Shown: piece after piece, positions 18,245-25,659 of the stretch
Numbering within the stretch: position 1 is the first letter of the stretch
How the letters are laid out: each line of letters starts with the position of its first letter
Origin: Arthrobacter globiformis
Lineage (GTDB): Bacteria; Actinomycetota; Actinomycetes; Actinomycetales; Micrococcaceae
DNA: 64,000 bases
Reading direction: 5' to 3'
Assembly: GCF_030817195.1 (NCBI RefSeq)
Contig: NZ_JAUSYZ010000002.1
Location: 186,001-250,000 of the forward strand
The notes under the pieces: model-generated
Told to the model about the DNA's origin: nothing
Databases searched by the model: none
The model's input: only the letters and a program-made list of their open reading frames with translations
Made by a program: the position numbers and the translations under genes

Positions 18245-18865
18245 ATGACCATCCTGAGAATGACGCCGGAAAACGAGGCGTCCGGGCTGACGGCTGCGAT
18301 CTACGATGATGACCGCCGGTCCCTCGGCTACGTACCAAGCCATACGAAGGCCATGAGTCTGAATCCGGAGGCCTACATTGCATTTGAGTCTCTTATTAGT
18401 GCCATCAGGTCTTCTTTGGGCCTTCGCCGGTACGAACTGGTTACCCTGGCGGCTGCCCAGGGCATCGGCTCGACGCATTGCCGGTTGGCTCACGGGAAGA
18501 AGATGCTCAGCATCCTTGGCGAAAATGAATTGATTGCCATCGCCAGGGACTTCCACAACGCCGGACTTTCAGAGGCTGAGGTTGCGATGATGGACTACGG
18601 GCTGAAGCTCAGCACCGATCCCGCGAGCATGACGGACAGTGACGCGCAGAAACTCCGCGATTTAGGGTTCAGCGACCGGGAGATCGCCGATATTACGTTC
18701 GCGGCCGCCGCACGAAACTACATCAGTCGGGCGGTGTTGGCCATGGGCGTCGACCTGGACGTCCCCGAAGGCATTAGCGATGAGCTGCAGGACGCGCTAC
18801 TGGCACCGCTGCCCCAGATGCAGCTTAAGTTGGCAGTGCCCCCGAAAAGCTCCGGCGGCAATTGA
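18245..18865 (+). CDS. AhpD/carboxymuconolactone decarboxylase-like protein
   Basis: The ATG at 18245 follows AAGGAGCGTTC and gives a 206-aa protein. The fold is that of peroxidase-related AhpD-like proteins: LGLRRYELVTLAAAQGIG, then the active-site region STHCRLAHGKKM, and a second half with SDREIADITFAAAARNYISR. In the family the site is C-x-x-C followed by LAH; here the first Cys is Ser (S-T-H-C), so a classic disulfide cycle is not possible. It could be a non-redox relative or depend on an outside thiol. A monocistronic gene before a long non-coding gap. Confidence 0.8.
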   Translation: MTILRMTPENEASGLTAAIYDDDRRSLGYVPSHTKAMSLNPEAYIAFESLISAIRSSLGLRRYELVTLAAAQGIGSTHCRLAHGKKMLSILGENELIAIARDFHNAGLSEAEVAMMDYGLKLSTDPASMTDSDAQKLRDLGFSDREIADITFAAAARNYISRAVLAMGVDLDVPEGISDELQDALLAPLPQMQLKLAVPPKSSGGN

Positions 18866-19348
18866 GGCAGGAACCAGAGTCGTGGTCTCCCCATGCGTTA
18901 CGGGCCGATAGTTATATGCGATATGGCTCCTGTGCCATCGGAGTGATTCACGGGAATTTACGTATGGGCGAAACTGCCAGGGGGAGCCTCAGTTAGCAGT
19001 CACCCCTTCAGGATGACGTCATTTTCGCGGCAGCTGGGCCGCTACGACAGCGAATAATCGGTGATCCCGTTCTCAGTGAATAAGACTTCGTGACTTCCGG
19101 TGCAGACGGCTTCTGAAACTGACCCGTGCAGATGAGTTCTGAAATTCTGTGCAGTCGACTTCTGAAACTGACAGGCTATCCGCCGGCAGCTGACGGACCC
19201 ACCACGAAATCGTAATAGTTATGGTCGGAGAAACCCCTAGAAATAGGGGAAAAAGGACTACTCATTCAGTTGAATGATTGCTAGAATAGAGGTAGAAAGT
19301 CAGCCAGACGAACCTAACTAAGAGTGATACGAAACCCAGGACTGAAAA
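18866..19348. other. Intergenic stretch with a second res-like site
   Basis: No gene supported. Contains the triple repeat at 19100-19167 and an AT-richer segment (about 19210-19340) that should hold the nrdH promoter. Confidence 0.5.
19100..19167 (-). other. Tn3-type res-like site, three direct repeats
   Basis: Three copies of GTGCAG-NNG-NCTTCTGAAA at 19100-19118, 19126-19144 and 19149-19167; on the minus strand TTTCAGAAGTCGACTGCAC and relatives. The same unit occurs at 10301-10388 in the other orientation. Confidence 0.6.
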
Positions 19349-19621
19349 ATGACTCTCACCATCTACACCAAGCCCTCCGGATGCTTCGGCTGCACCAAGA
19401 CCAAGCAGAAATTCGTTGAGGCCGGCCTGCCATTCCGTGAAGTGGACGTCACCACCAATCAGGCCGCCCTCGAGTACATCACCGAAGAACTCGGCTACTC
19501 CCAGGTCCCCGTCGTCGTCTACGACCGGGACGGCACCGAAAACCACTGGTCCGGCCTGAACCCGGGAAAAATCCAGCAGACCATCGACATCGAAACCCGC
19601 CAGGAAGGGGCAGCTTCATGA
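19349..19621 (+). CDS. nrdH: NrdH-type glutaredoxin-like redoxin
   Basis: A 90-aa thioredoxin-fold protein with active site C-F-G-C at residues 12-15 (TKPSGCFGCTKTK), a cis-Pro motif (YSQVPVVVYD), and the WSGLNPGKI segment typical of NrdH. NrdH gives electrons to class Ib ribonucleotide reductase. In chromosomes it sits with nrdIEF; here none is present, so it is a plasmid copy standing before ssb and partition genes. The usual NrdH site is C-V/M-Q/K-C; C-F-G-C is unusual. The next gene overlaps by four bases (ATGA). Confidence 0.88.
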   Translation: MTLTIYTKPSGCFGCTKTKQKFVEAGLPFREVDVTTNQAALEYITEELGYSQVPVVVYDRDGTENHWSGLNPGKIQQTIDIETRQEGAAS

Positions 19622-19821
19622 CCTCCCCGAAGAACACCATCGAACGCATCCTCACCGAACAGGACATCCCGGCCACCCTGCAGGCCGACGAGGAACTCCG
19701 CGCCATCGCCCACAGCATCGCCCGCCTCGAGACCCTGCGAGAGATCTACTGCTCCCAGCTGACCGACCGGGCCAACGAACTCCTCCGCCCAAGCAACCCG
19801 CACCACCACGCCCGGAACTGA
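19618..19821 (+). CDS. Small helical hypothetical protein, 67 aa
   Basis: Overlaps the nrdH stop as ATGA, so translation is coupled. The protein (PKNTIERILTEQDIPATLQ, LRAIAHSIARLETLREIYCS) is mostly helical with a His-rich end (NPHHHARN). No family recognised. It lies between nrdH and ssb in one likely operon. Confidence 0.6.
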   Translation: MTSPKNTIERILTEQDIPATLQADEELRAIAHSIARLETLREIYCSQLTDRANELLRPSNPHHHARN

Positions 19822-19900
19822 AACACCAAGGCCGTACGCCAGCCACGCCTCCTGATCATTACCGCCAATACGCAACCAGCACGAGAAGGAACGAAACCAA

Positions 19901-20323
19901 ATGTCAGGCGAAATCACCATCACCGTCACCGGAAACCTCACCGCAGACCCCCAACTCCACCACACCGCCGCCGGGGCAGCAGTCGCGAACTTCACCATCG
20001 CCTCCACCCCCAGGACCTACGACACGCAGACCGGGGAATGGAAGGACGGCGACACCCTCTTCCTCCGCGCCACCGTCTGGCGCGAGGCGGCCGAGAACGC
20101 CGCGGCGTCCCTGGCGAAGGGAAGCCGCGTCGTCGCCACCGGCGTCCTCAAGTCCCGCACCTACGAAACCACGGCAGGGGAGAAGCGCACCGTCATCGAA
20201 CTCGAGGTCGAGGAAATCGGCTTGTCCCTGCGCTACATCGCCGCCACCGCATCAACCCTGGCCGCCCGCCACGAGCCTGCAGGAGCCTCGGCCGGCGGTG
20301 GCCGGGCACCACCCGGCCGATGA
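19901..20323 (+). CDS. ssb: Single-stranded DNA-binding protein, C-terminal tail out of frame
   Basis: A plasmid-type SSB: OB fold with TITVTGNLTADPQLHH, GAAVANFTIASTPR, LRATVWREAAENAA and GSRVVATGVLKSRTYET in residues 1-105. The start follows GAGAAGGAACGAAACCAA. The open frame ends at residue 140 with APPGR, without the acidic tip SSBs use to bind partner proteins. In the next frame the sequence reads ADDFTISPREYADDDAWFG and runs to 20474, an acidic tail typical of actinobacterial SSBs. Removing one C from the CCC at about 20312 restores it. The tail's stop lies inside the operator of the next gene. Confidence 0.85.
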   Translation: MSGEITITVTGNLTADPQLHHTAAGAAVANFTIASTPRTYDTQTGEWKDGDTLFLRATVWREAAENAAASLAKGSRVVATGVLKSRTYETTAGEKRTVIELEVEEIGLSLRYIAATASTLAARHEPAGASAGGGRAPPGR

Positions 20324-20474
20324 CTTCACCATCAGCCCGCGGGAATACGCCGATGACGACGCCTGGTTCGGCACCCGAGCCAACCCGGACGGCCGCGTCA
20401 ACATCCACATCGCCGGTGTCACTGACGCTCCCGGCCTTCCAGAACGGCGTTACAGGCGTCTAGCCGGAAAGTAG
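20316..20474 (+). pseudogene. Displaced acidic tail of SSB
   Basis: ADDFTISPREYADDDAWFG... then DGRVNIHIAGVTDAPG and a stop at 20472-20474. Codon use is like a real gene and the acidic/aromatic character fits an SSB C-terminal region. It is one base out of frame with the OB-fold part. Confidence 0.65.
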
Positions 20475-20508
20475 TAGGAGTAGTATCGTTACTACTACTC
20501 CTACTACT
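20470..20508. promoter_or_regulatory. 16-bp palindromic operator before the KfrA-like gene
   Basis: AGTAGTAGGAGTAGTA (20470-20485) and its exact complement TACTACTCCTACTACT (20493-20508), separated by 7 nt. It lies 24 bp before the KfrA-like start, where KfrA proteins are known to bind and repress themselves. Confidence 0.75.
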
Positions 20509-20531
20509 TCTGTTTGTTGCCGGAGATGATG

Positions 20532-21200
20532 ATGACGCCAAGCCCGAAAGACCGTGTCTACGCCGCCGCGGAGCGGATCAGCGCCGAGCGGCGGCCTACC
20601 GTCTCGACCGTCCGCGCCGCGGCGGGCGTGAGTAACGCGGACGCCACGCGGTACCTGAAGGAATGGTCCGAGGAACGGCAGGCCGCCGGCAGCCGGCTGG
20701 CCGCGACCCCGGCCGTCCTGCTCGAGGCCTCCGCGCGGCTGGCCGGCACGGCCTGGGCCGAAGCCTCCGCCCTGGCCGACGAACGGCACGCAGCAGAGGA
20801 AGCAGTCTGGGCGCAGGAACGCAAAGACAAGGACGCCGAGATCGCCGAGCTCGTCGCCGACCTCGACCACCTCACCGAAGAGCACGACGCCACCGTGTCC
20901 GGGCTGAGGACGCAGGTCGAGGAACTGCAGACGCAGCTGGCGGCCCTGTCCAGGGAACTGGACCAGGCCCGAGCCGCGGAACAGAAAGCCACGGCCGCGG
21001 CAGCAGACGCCGCGACAAAGCTCGCCGCCGCAACCGCCCGGGACACCGCCCTGCAGGCCGCCTACGACGCGCTGCTCGCCCGCATCACCCCACCCGGACC
21101 CGACACCATCAACCACACCCACGGCGACCACACCGCCAACACCGACGCCGCTAACCAAGACGCCGGGGATCAGGATGCCCGGGGAGACGGTAGCCGATGA
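20532..21200 (+). CDS. KfrA-like DNA-binding coiled-coil protein
   Basis: A 222-aa protein. The N-terminal 60 residues (PKDRVYAAAERISAERRPT, VSTVRAAAGVSNADATRYL) are a KfrA-type winged HTH; about residues 80-180 are a long Ala/Glu-rich coiled coil; the last 40 are Asp/His/Asn-rich. KfrA proteins are plasmid autoregulators that also support stable inheritance. Three ATGs follow each other at 20526-20534; GGAG at 20522-20525 best serves the third. A perfect palindrome stands in its promoter. The stop overlaps the next start (ATGA), so it heads a partition-type operon. Confidence 0.82.
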   Translation: MTPSPKDRVYAAAERISAERRPTVSTVRAAAGVSNADATRYLKEWSEERQAAGSRLAATPAVLLEASARLAGTAWAEASALADERHAAEEAVWAQERKDKDAEIAELVADLDHLTEEHDATVSGLRTQVEELQTQLAALSRELDQARAAEQKATAAAADAATKLAAATARDTALQAAYDALLARITPPGPDTINHTHGDHTANTDAANQDAGDQDARGDGSR

Positions 21201-21463
21201 GTGTGAAGAAGATTGCAGCGTTCACCCCGTACTTCACCGAGGACGAGGCCGGGCAGGTCCGTGCGGCGTTCCAGGCCGCCGGGCACCTCGAAGGGGACGC
21301 GAGCGTGTCAGACTTCATCGTCCGCGCGACCATGCGCGAAGTGAAACGCCTGCAACGCAAACACAACCAGGGCCGGGCATGGGAACCCGTCCCGGCAGGG
21401 TCGCTCCGGCGCGGACAACGAACCCGGGACGAAATCCGACAACGCGACACCAAGGACAACTGA
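21197..21463 (+). CDS. Small basic DNA-binding protein, possible partition accessory
   Basis: An 88-aa protein coupled (ATGA) to the KfrA-like gene. SVKKIAAFTPYFTEDEAGQV, RAAFQAAG, SVSDFIVRATMREVKRLQR suggests a short strand plus two helices like the ribbon-helix-helix or ParB-like centromere-binding proteins of actinobacterial plasmids; the tail is very basic. No ParA ATPase is seen nearby. Assignment is by pattern only. Confidence 0.6.
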   Translation: MSVKKIAAFTPYFTEDEAGQVRAAFQAAGHLEGDASVSDFIVRATMREVKRLQRKHNQGRAWEPVPAGSLRRGQRTRDEIRQRDTKDN

Positions 21464-21465
21464 CC

Positions 21466-21768
21466 ATGCCCCGAAAAACCACCGAACCGCCCACGGAACC
21501 GACCCCGGAACCACCGGTTCCGTCCGACCGGGAGCTGCCGCGGATGCTGTCCCTGGAACAGGTCCAAGAGGTCCTGAACATGAAGGCACCCCAGGTGTAT
21601 TCGCTGGTGCGCAGCGGAGAACTTAAGGCCGCCCAATTCGGTGGACGCGGAATTTGGAGGGTTCGGGCCGACGACCTCTTGGCGTACATCGACGCCGCCT
21701 ACGCCAAGACCGCCGAGCGGATCGCTTCCGGACAGATCCCGGAAGGCGAGACCGCCCCGGAAACCTGA
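21466..21768 (+). CDS. Excisionase-family helix-turn-helix protein
   Basis: A 100-aa protein with a Pro/Glu-rich N-terminus (residues 1-25) and a winged HTH of the excisionase/MerR type: LSLEQVQEVLNMKAPQVYSL, VRSGELKAAQFGGRGIWRV, DDLLAYIDAAYAKT. Such proteins bind DNA as small regulators or accessory factors of recombination or partition. It starts 2 bp after the stop of the previous gene, in the KfrA operon. Confidence 0.75.
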   Translation: MPRKTTEPPTEPTPEPPVPSDRELPRMLSLEQVQEVLNMKAPQVYSLVRSGELKAAQFGGRGIWRVRADDLLAYIDAAYAKTAERIASGQIPEGETAPET

Positions 21769-21874
21769 TCTGATCTGTTCCACGTGCCCGGTAAATGCTT
21801 ACGCGTCTGAACAAAAACCCCAGCGCACGTCCCCGCTGAGGACGTTCCAGATGATATTCGCGGCCTAACGGGCC

Positions 21875-22497
21875 GGGCACTCACTTACTCAGATACTCAA
21901 GGAGTAAGTGAGTGCCCACCTCGGGCGTGAGGGTCCAGCTGCGCGGGGGCGGTCCGCCGCCACTGGCCGGTTTGAGTGCCTGGTCGGCGGCGGACCGCCA
22001 TATCGCCACAGAAGCCCACACCCGCCTGGCACATGCGGCAAGCCGTGGCCTTCGCAGGACTGGGCGGGACCCGCGCGGGGCCAGAGGAAGATGCTCGCTG
22101 GGCTCGCACCCATGTGGGCGTCCACTCCGCTTCGCTCCGTGGCCGGCTGTGGGGCCAGGGCGCGCCGTCGCAGAGCTCCGGACCCCCTGGCCCTGTCTTG
22201 TCTACGACGTTTTGGCTGCTGTCCTGACGGATTGTACGTGTCCGCTCCGGCCGGTCTAGCCCCGGTTCCGCAGGCTCCCCCGGGGCCTGCGGTCCGGGAA
22301 ATGTCCCTGCGGCGCTCCTTCGTCGCTGATTTCCTCCGGGAATTTCCCGCACCTTGCCCTGAGGGTAGACAGGCCTCCGTCGGCCACAGCTCCGCAAGCT
22401 TCGCCAGCAGCCAAAAACAACGGGGGAGAGGGGAAGCTGGCCGGTCACCCTTGGTCGCCCCACCCACCAACCCTTTCGGCAAAAAAGGAGCAACACC
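21875..22497 (+). repeat. Dispersed leader repeat, copy C (long form)
   Basis: The second full-length copy, about 620 bp, colinear with copy B throughout. It opens with a perfect 15-bp inverted repeat (21875-21889 with 21903-21917) and then the GGCGGTCCGCCGCC/GGCGGACCGCC pair (21948-21961, 21989-21999). It ends with AAAAAAGGAGCAACACC-ATG of the ParB-like gene. Even the bases before it (CCTAAC-GGGCC) match those after the DUF3846 stop before copy B. Confidence 0.92.
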
Positions 22498-23229
22498 ATG
22501 AATGCAGCACCCACGCTGGAAATGCTGGACCCGGCCACGCTGACGGTCGATGTCAACGTCCGTAAAGACGCCGCCCTGACCGCTGACTTCATCGCCAGCA
22601 TCAAGGAGCACGGTGTGATGGAACCGGTGATCGCCCACCGCAAAGATGACGGAACCGTGCACGTGCTGATGGGACAGCGCCGCACCCGCGCCGCCGTAGA
22701 AGCAGAGCGGCCCCTGATCCCGGTGATGATCATCGAGTCCCCCGAGGAAGCCGAACGGATCGTGACGCAGGTGGTGGAGAACATCCAGCGCGCGGAACTG
22801 ACCGAAGCGGACGAAGCAGACGCCTATCACCAGCTGTCGCTGATCGGTGTTTCGGCAGCCGCGATCGCGAAGAAGACCGGGCGAACCAAGACGACTGTGG
22901 AAAGCGCCTTGAAGGCCAAGTCCTCAGACGCGGGCGCCGCCGCCCTGGGCAAAGGATGGTCCATCGAGGAAGCGTTGATCATGGCCGAGTTCGAAGGCCA
23001 CGAGGACGCCACGGAGGAACTCGAATCGGTCATCGTGGACGAACCCGACCAGCTCCTGCACGTCGCCCAGCAGCTGCGCGACCGCCGCGAAAGCGCCGCC
23101 GCCCTCGCCGCGCTTCGCGAGGAACTGGAAGCGCAGGGCAAGACCATCGTGGAGGACGCCGGACACTACGCCGACGACGACAACCTCCGTCACCGCCGCC
23201 AAAAGGGAGGACGGGGAACCGGCCACTGA
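22498..23229 (+). CDS. ParB/Spo0J-like nuclease-domain protein, frameshifted
   Basis: A 243-aa frame with a ParBc domain: LDPATLTVDVNVRKDAALT, then IKEHGVMEPVIAHRKDDG and GQRRTRAA near residue 59, the ENIQRAELTEADEADAYHQL segment and an HTH (VSAAAIAKKTGRTKTTVES). After residue 230 the frame turns to LRHRRQKGGRGTGH and stops. The +1 frame goes on without interruption to 23851, so the original protein was about 450 aa. Deleting one C at CTCC (23185-23188) restores it. The start has AAAAAAGGAGCAACACC. It probably supports plasmid segregation or is a ParB-type regulator; no ParA is adjacent. Confidence 0.8.
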   Translation: MNAAPTLEMLDPATLTVDVNVRKDAALTADFIASIKEHGVMEPVIAHRKDDGTVHVLMGQRRTRAAVEAERPLIPVMIIESPEEAERIVTQVVENIQRAELTEADEADAYHQLSLIGVSAAAIAKKTGRTKTTVESALKAKSSDAGAAALGKGWSIEEALIMAEFEGHEDATEELESVIVDEPDQLLHVAQQLRDRRESAAALAALREELEAQGKTIVEDAGHYADDDNLRHRRQKGGRGTGH

Positions 23230-23851
23230 AGACGACGCCAACGCCGTCCTGATCACCACGGACTACCGCGGTGAGCACCGGACGCACTTCGTGATCGCGG
23301 GGTGGAAGGACTTGGGCTTCGCGCCGAAGTACGAACGCTACGACGGCGGCACCAGTGTGCGGAAGGGGCCGATGAGTGACGAGCAGAAGGCCGAGCGCAA
23401 AACCCTGATTGAGAACAATAAGGCGATGTTGTCCGCGCAGGTTGTACGCCGTGAGTTTGTGACAGGCCTACTGGCGAAGAAGCAGGCACCCAAGGGCTGG
23501 CAGTACTTCACCGTCCACGCGATCACGCACCACCCGGAAACGGCCAGCGGCTACGACGGCGAGGTGGCCGCTGGCATGGCCGGGGCGAAGGTTGACGAGG
23601 CTAAGACCTGGGCGTGGAATCCGCTCCGCACGCACGTGGCGAAATCCACGGCACGTCCTGAGTTTTCGCTGATCGCACTGGTCTGCGCCGGGTATGAGAA
23701 GACGATCGCGAAGGACTCGTGGCGGTCCCCGTCCCAGACCCACAGGGACTACCTGAACCAACTGGTTCTGTGGGGCTACAAGGCATCAACTGTCGAACAG
23801 CTGATTATCGACAGCGCTGAGCCGACCGGGGAGGAAACCGCAGCGGCATAA
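23189..23851 (+). pseudogene. Displaced C-terminal half of the ParB-like protein
   Basis: Reads VTAAKREDGEPATEDDANAV, then DYRGEHRTHFVIAGWKDLGF, and a globular region ending EQLIIDSAEPTGEETAAA. Codon use is fully coding-like. An internal ATG at 23291 gives an 186-aa frame but no ribosome site. It is best read as the continuation of the ParB-like protein, one base out of frame. Confidence 0.7.
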
Positions 23852-23936
23852 GACACCATGGCCGGGCGGAACCCCACCGCCCGGCCATGGTTTCCCGCCG
23901 ATCACCACGGCAGGGCCGGGAACCTCCCAAACGGCG

Positions 23937-23990
23937 GGCGGTCCGCCGCCAGGGCGAACCACGGCAGCCACTCACCAGCGGCGGACCGCC
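23937..23990. repeat. Third copy of the GGCGGTCCGCC inverted-repeat element
   Basis: GGCGGTCCGCCGCC (23937-23950) and GGCGGACCGCC (23980-23990) with a 29-nt spacer, the same element found inside leader copies B and C, but here alone behind the ParB-like gene. The spacer shares AGTGGCT...TGGTT with copy B if read on the minus strand. Confidence 0.75.
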
Positions 23991-24166
23991 ATTGTGCGCG
24001 GCCTGGCCGCATGCCTATCCAGGGGTGCCGCGCATACCAAAGCGGTGGGCAGCTGCCGCCGTTCTGGGCGCAGCGTGCAGCAGCCATCGGATGTGTTGGC
24101 GTGCCTATTCAATGCACGTTCAGGGGTGCGTTAGAGTGGACTACAGATTTCCTTTTGCCGAAGGAC

Positions 24167-24198
24167 AAAAAAGGACCGGAATGTTCCGGTCCTTTTTT
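24167..24198. terminator. Bidirectional intrinsic terminator
   Basis: AAAAAAGGACCGGAA, two-base loop, TTCCGGTCCTTTTTT: a perfect 15-bp stem with A- and U-runs on either side. It serves the ParB-like unit from the left and the 24267 minus-strand genes from the right. Confidence 0.92.
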
Positions 24199-24266
24199 GT
24201 ATGTTGTCGTGTCTCAGGCAGCCGACCGCGACCACCATTGTTTCGACAACGCGTGGTCCGAAGGGA

Positions 24267-24575
24267 TTACTGTTCGCCGAAGGATGTGGCGTTGTCCTGG
24301 TCGGATCCCTGTTCCGACTCCGTGGAGCGCTTAGCCGTCCGCCGACGCTTTACGGCTGATGGTTCGAGACCAAGTTTCTTCAGTTCGTCTGCGCTCCATC
24401 CGTCCCGTGTTGCTTGCACGTAGGCGCGCTTATCGTCGCGTTCAGCCGCAACCAGCTGGTCACGCAATTCGTTGATGCGCTGGCGGCTCTTCACCAGGGC
24501 GGTGACGGATTCGATGCGGGAGTCCAGCAGTGCGCGGGCTTGGTTGCGTGTCTGTTCGATGTCGAGGGTAGCCAT
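24267..24575 (-). CDS. Charged helical plasmid protein, 102 aa
   Basis: ATLDIEQTRNQARALLDSRI, then VTALVKSRQRINELRDQLV and AAERDDKRAYVQATRDGWSA, followed by a DELKKLGLEP motif and a basic/acidic tail. This reads like a coiled coil with a small C-terminal helix-rich motif, as found in many Arthrobacter plasmid proteins of unknown role. It follows the HTH gene at 24585 by 9 bp in the same operon and ends near the strong terminator. Confidence 0.7.
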   Translation of the reverse strand: MATLDIEQTRNQARALLDSRIESVTALVKSRQRINELRDQLVAAERDDKRAYVQATRDGWSADELKKLGLEPSAVKRRRTAKRSTESEQGSDQDNATSFGEQ

Positions 24576-24584
24576 GAATCCAGA

Positions 24585-24845
24585 CTAACGATTAGGCGAC
24601 GTCGACTGGTGACTGACGCGCCCTTCGGCGCGCGATGTTCCCGCCGAGCCTGAAAGATTTCCAGCCAGGAGGCCGGCGTTTTTGGGGTCGTTGAACCAGT
24701 CGCGTAGATAGTCGTCGGAGTAGCTGATGGTTCGTGCGGTGAACTGGAAGTATTCGGGGCCGATGCCGCGCTGCCGCCACTGCCGCAGCTGCGTCGCGGA
24801 GACTCCGTATTGCCTGGCCACTGTGGTAGGTGAGATGAGAGCCAA
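24585..24845 (-). CDS. Small helix-turn-helix DNA-binding protein
   Basis: An 86-aa protein: ISPTTVARQYGVSATQLRQW, RQRGIGPEYFQFTARTISYS, DDYLRDWFNDP. This is the AlpA/excisionase-type HTH with the Gly-Pro-x-Tyr/Phe wing. Probably a repressor for its own two-gene operon, or an accessory factor of mobilisation. The rest of the chain is polar. Confidence 0.75.
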   Translation of the reverse strand: MALISPTTVARQYGVSATQLRQWRQRGIGPEYFQFTARTISYSDDYLRDWFNDPKNAGLLAGNLSGSAGTSRAEGRVSHQSTSPNR

Positions 24846-25266
24846 AACTGTACCTTTCGCTTACCCTATGCCGCGTTCCTTTCGGCACGCTTGCCGAAAC
24901 TGGGTCGGTGAGGGAATTGGCCAGTCGGAGTGGTCGGACCGTGGAATACCGGAGCGCAGCGGAGGATATGCCGCGAAAGCCGGCTGCGGAGACTTGCCAA
25001 GGAAGGACCGGGCAGTAGCCTCAACCAGCCGAAACGGAACGACGCAGTCGTTTGTACAAGTCAGACGCGCAGCGTCCTGCAGGGCAGTCCCCGGGAACCA
25101 CTCAAAGCGCCAAATACAGGCACAGCCGGTTTTCCGGAGCAAGCTAGGTGGTTATGTGCCATAACCCGCGTGTCGATCCACCACCTGCGGCCGTTGATCG
25201 GCGACACTGAGGTGTCGGCCCGGAAATTCCGGGGCGCTGCGCTGGGCATGTGGGGGAGGGGATTCG
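24846..25266. other. Intergenic stretch before mobC; candidate origin of transfer
   Basis: Divergent region between the small HTH operon and the mobilisation operon. Near 25151-25170 is GGTTATG-TGC-CATAACC, a short perfect inverted repeat, followed by GGTGG/CCACC pairing and a GC-rich run. oriT sites usually lie just before mobC/relaxase genes and contain such repeats, so it is a candidate. No nick-site match can be claimed. Confidence 0.35.
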
Positions 25267-25659
25267 ATGTCTGAAGAGCAGAAGTCCCCGCGCCGGTTCG
25301 CCCGCCGCCGCCGGGCGAACATTGACGGTGACACCCAGTACGTGCGGGTGTCGATGTCGGAGTTCGAACGGGCGCAGCTGAAGGTCCTGGAAGAGCGGAC
25401 AGGGCGCAGCCCGTCGGAGATTCTGGTCAGTGCAGCCCTGTACGCGGAAAACTCCGAATCGCTGGCTGAACGCCGGGCGATGGCAGTGGAGTTCATTGCC
25501 GCCCGCCGCTACCTTGCCGCCCTGTCGAACAATGTCAACCAGCTGGCCCGGCACGCGAACGCCACCGACGAGTTCCCGGAAGCTGCCCGCACCGTTCTGA
25601 CCCGTGTCCGGGCGGTCGCTGACAGGATCAATACGATGCTGGATTCGATGGTGCGCTGA
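25267..25659 (+). CDS. MobC-like relaxosome accessory protein
   Basis: A 130-aa protein with a basic N-terminus (SPRRFARRRRANIDGD), a ribbon-helix-helix (TQYVRVSMSEFERAQLKVLE, RTGRSPSEILVSAALY) and the MobC motif ALSNNVNQLARHANAT. MobC proteins bind oriT and help the relaxase to nick. It starts after GGGGGAGGGGATTCG and its TGA overlaps the relaxase ATG by one base, so the two are coupled. Confidence 0.85.
   Translation: MSEEQKSPRRFARRRRANIDGDTQYVRVSMSEFERAQLKVLEERTGRSPSEILVSAALYAENSESLAERRAMAVEFIAARRYLAALSNNVNQLARHANATDEFPEAARTVLTRVRAVADRINTMLDSMVR

Noticed and set aside
20308..20324. Programmed +1 frameshift in ssb as in release factor 2
   Set aside because: The slip site lacks the Shine-Dalgarno-like stimulator and CUU-UGA arrangement, and three other genes show the same kind of extra base, so an error or mutation is simpler.
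24861..25142. 93-aa minus-strand frame before mobC
   Set aside because: Irregular composition (Cys, Trp, Arg scattered), no ribosome site, and it overlaps the likely oriT and promoter region.
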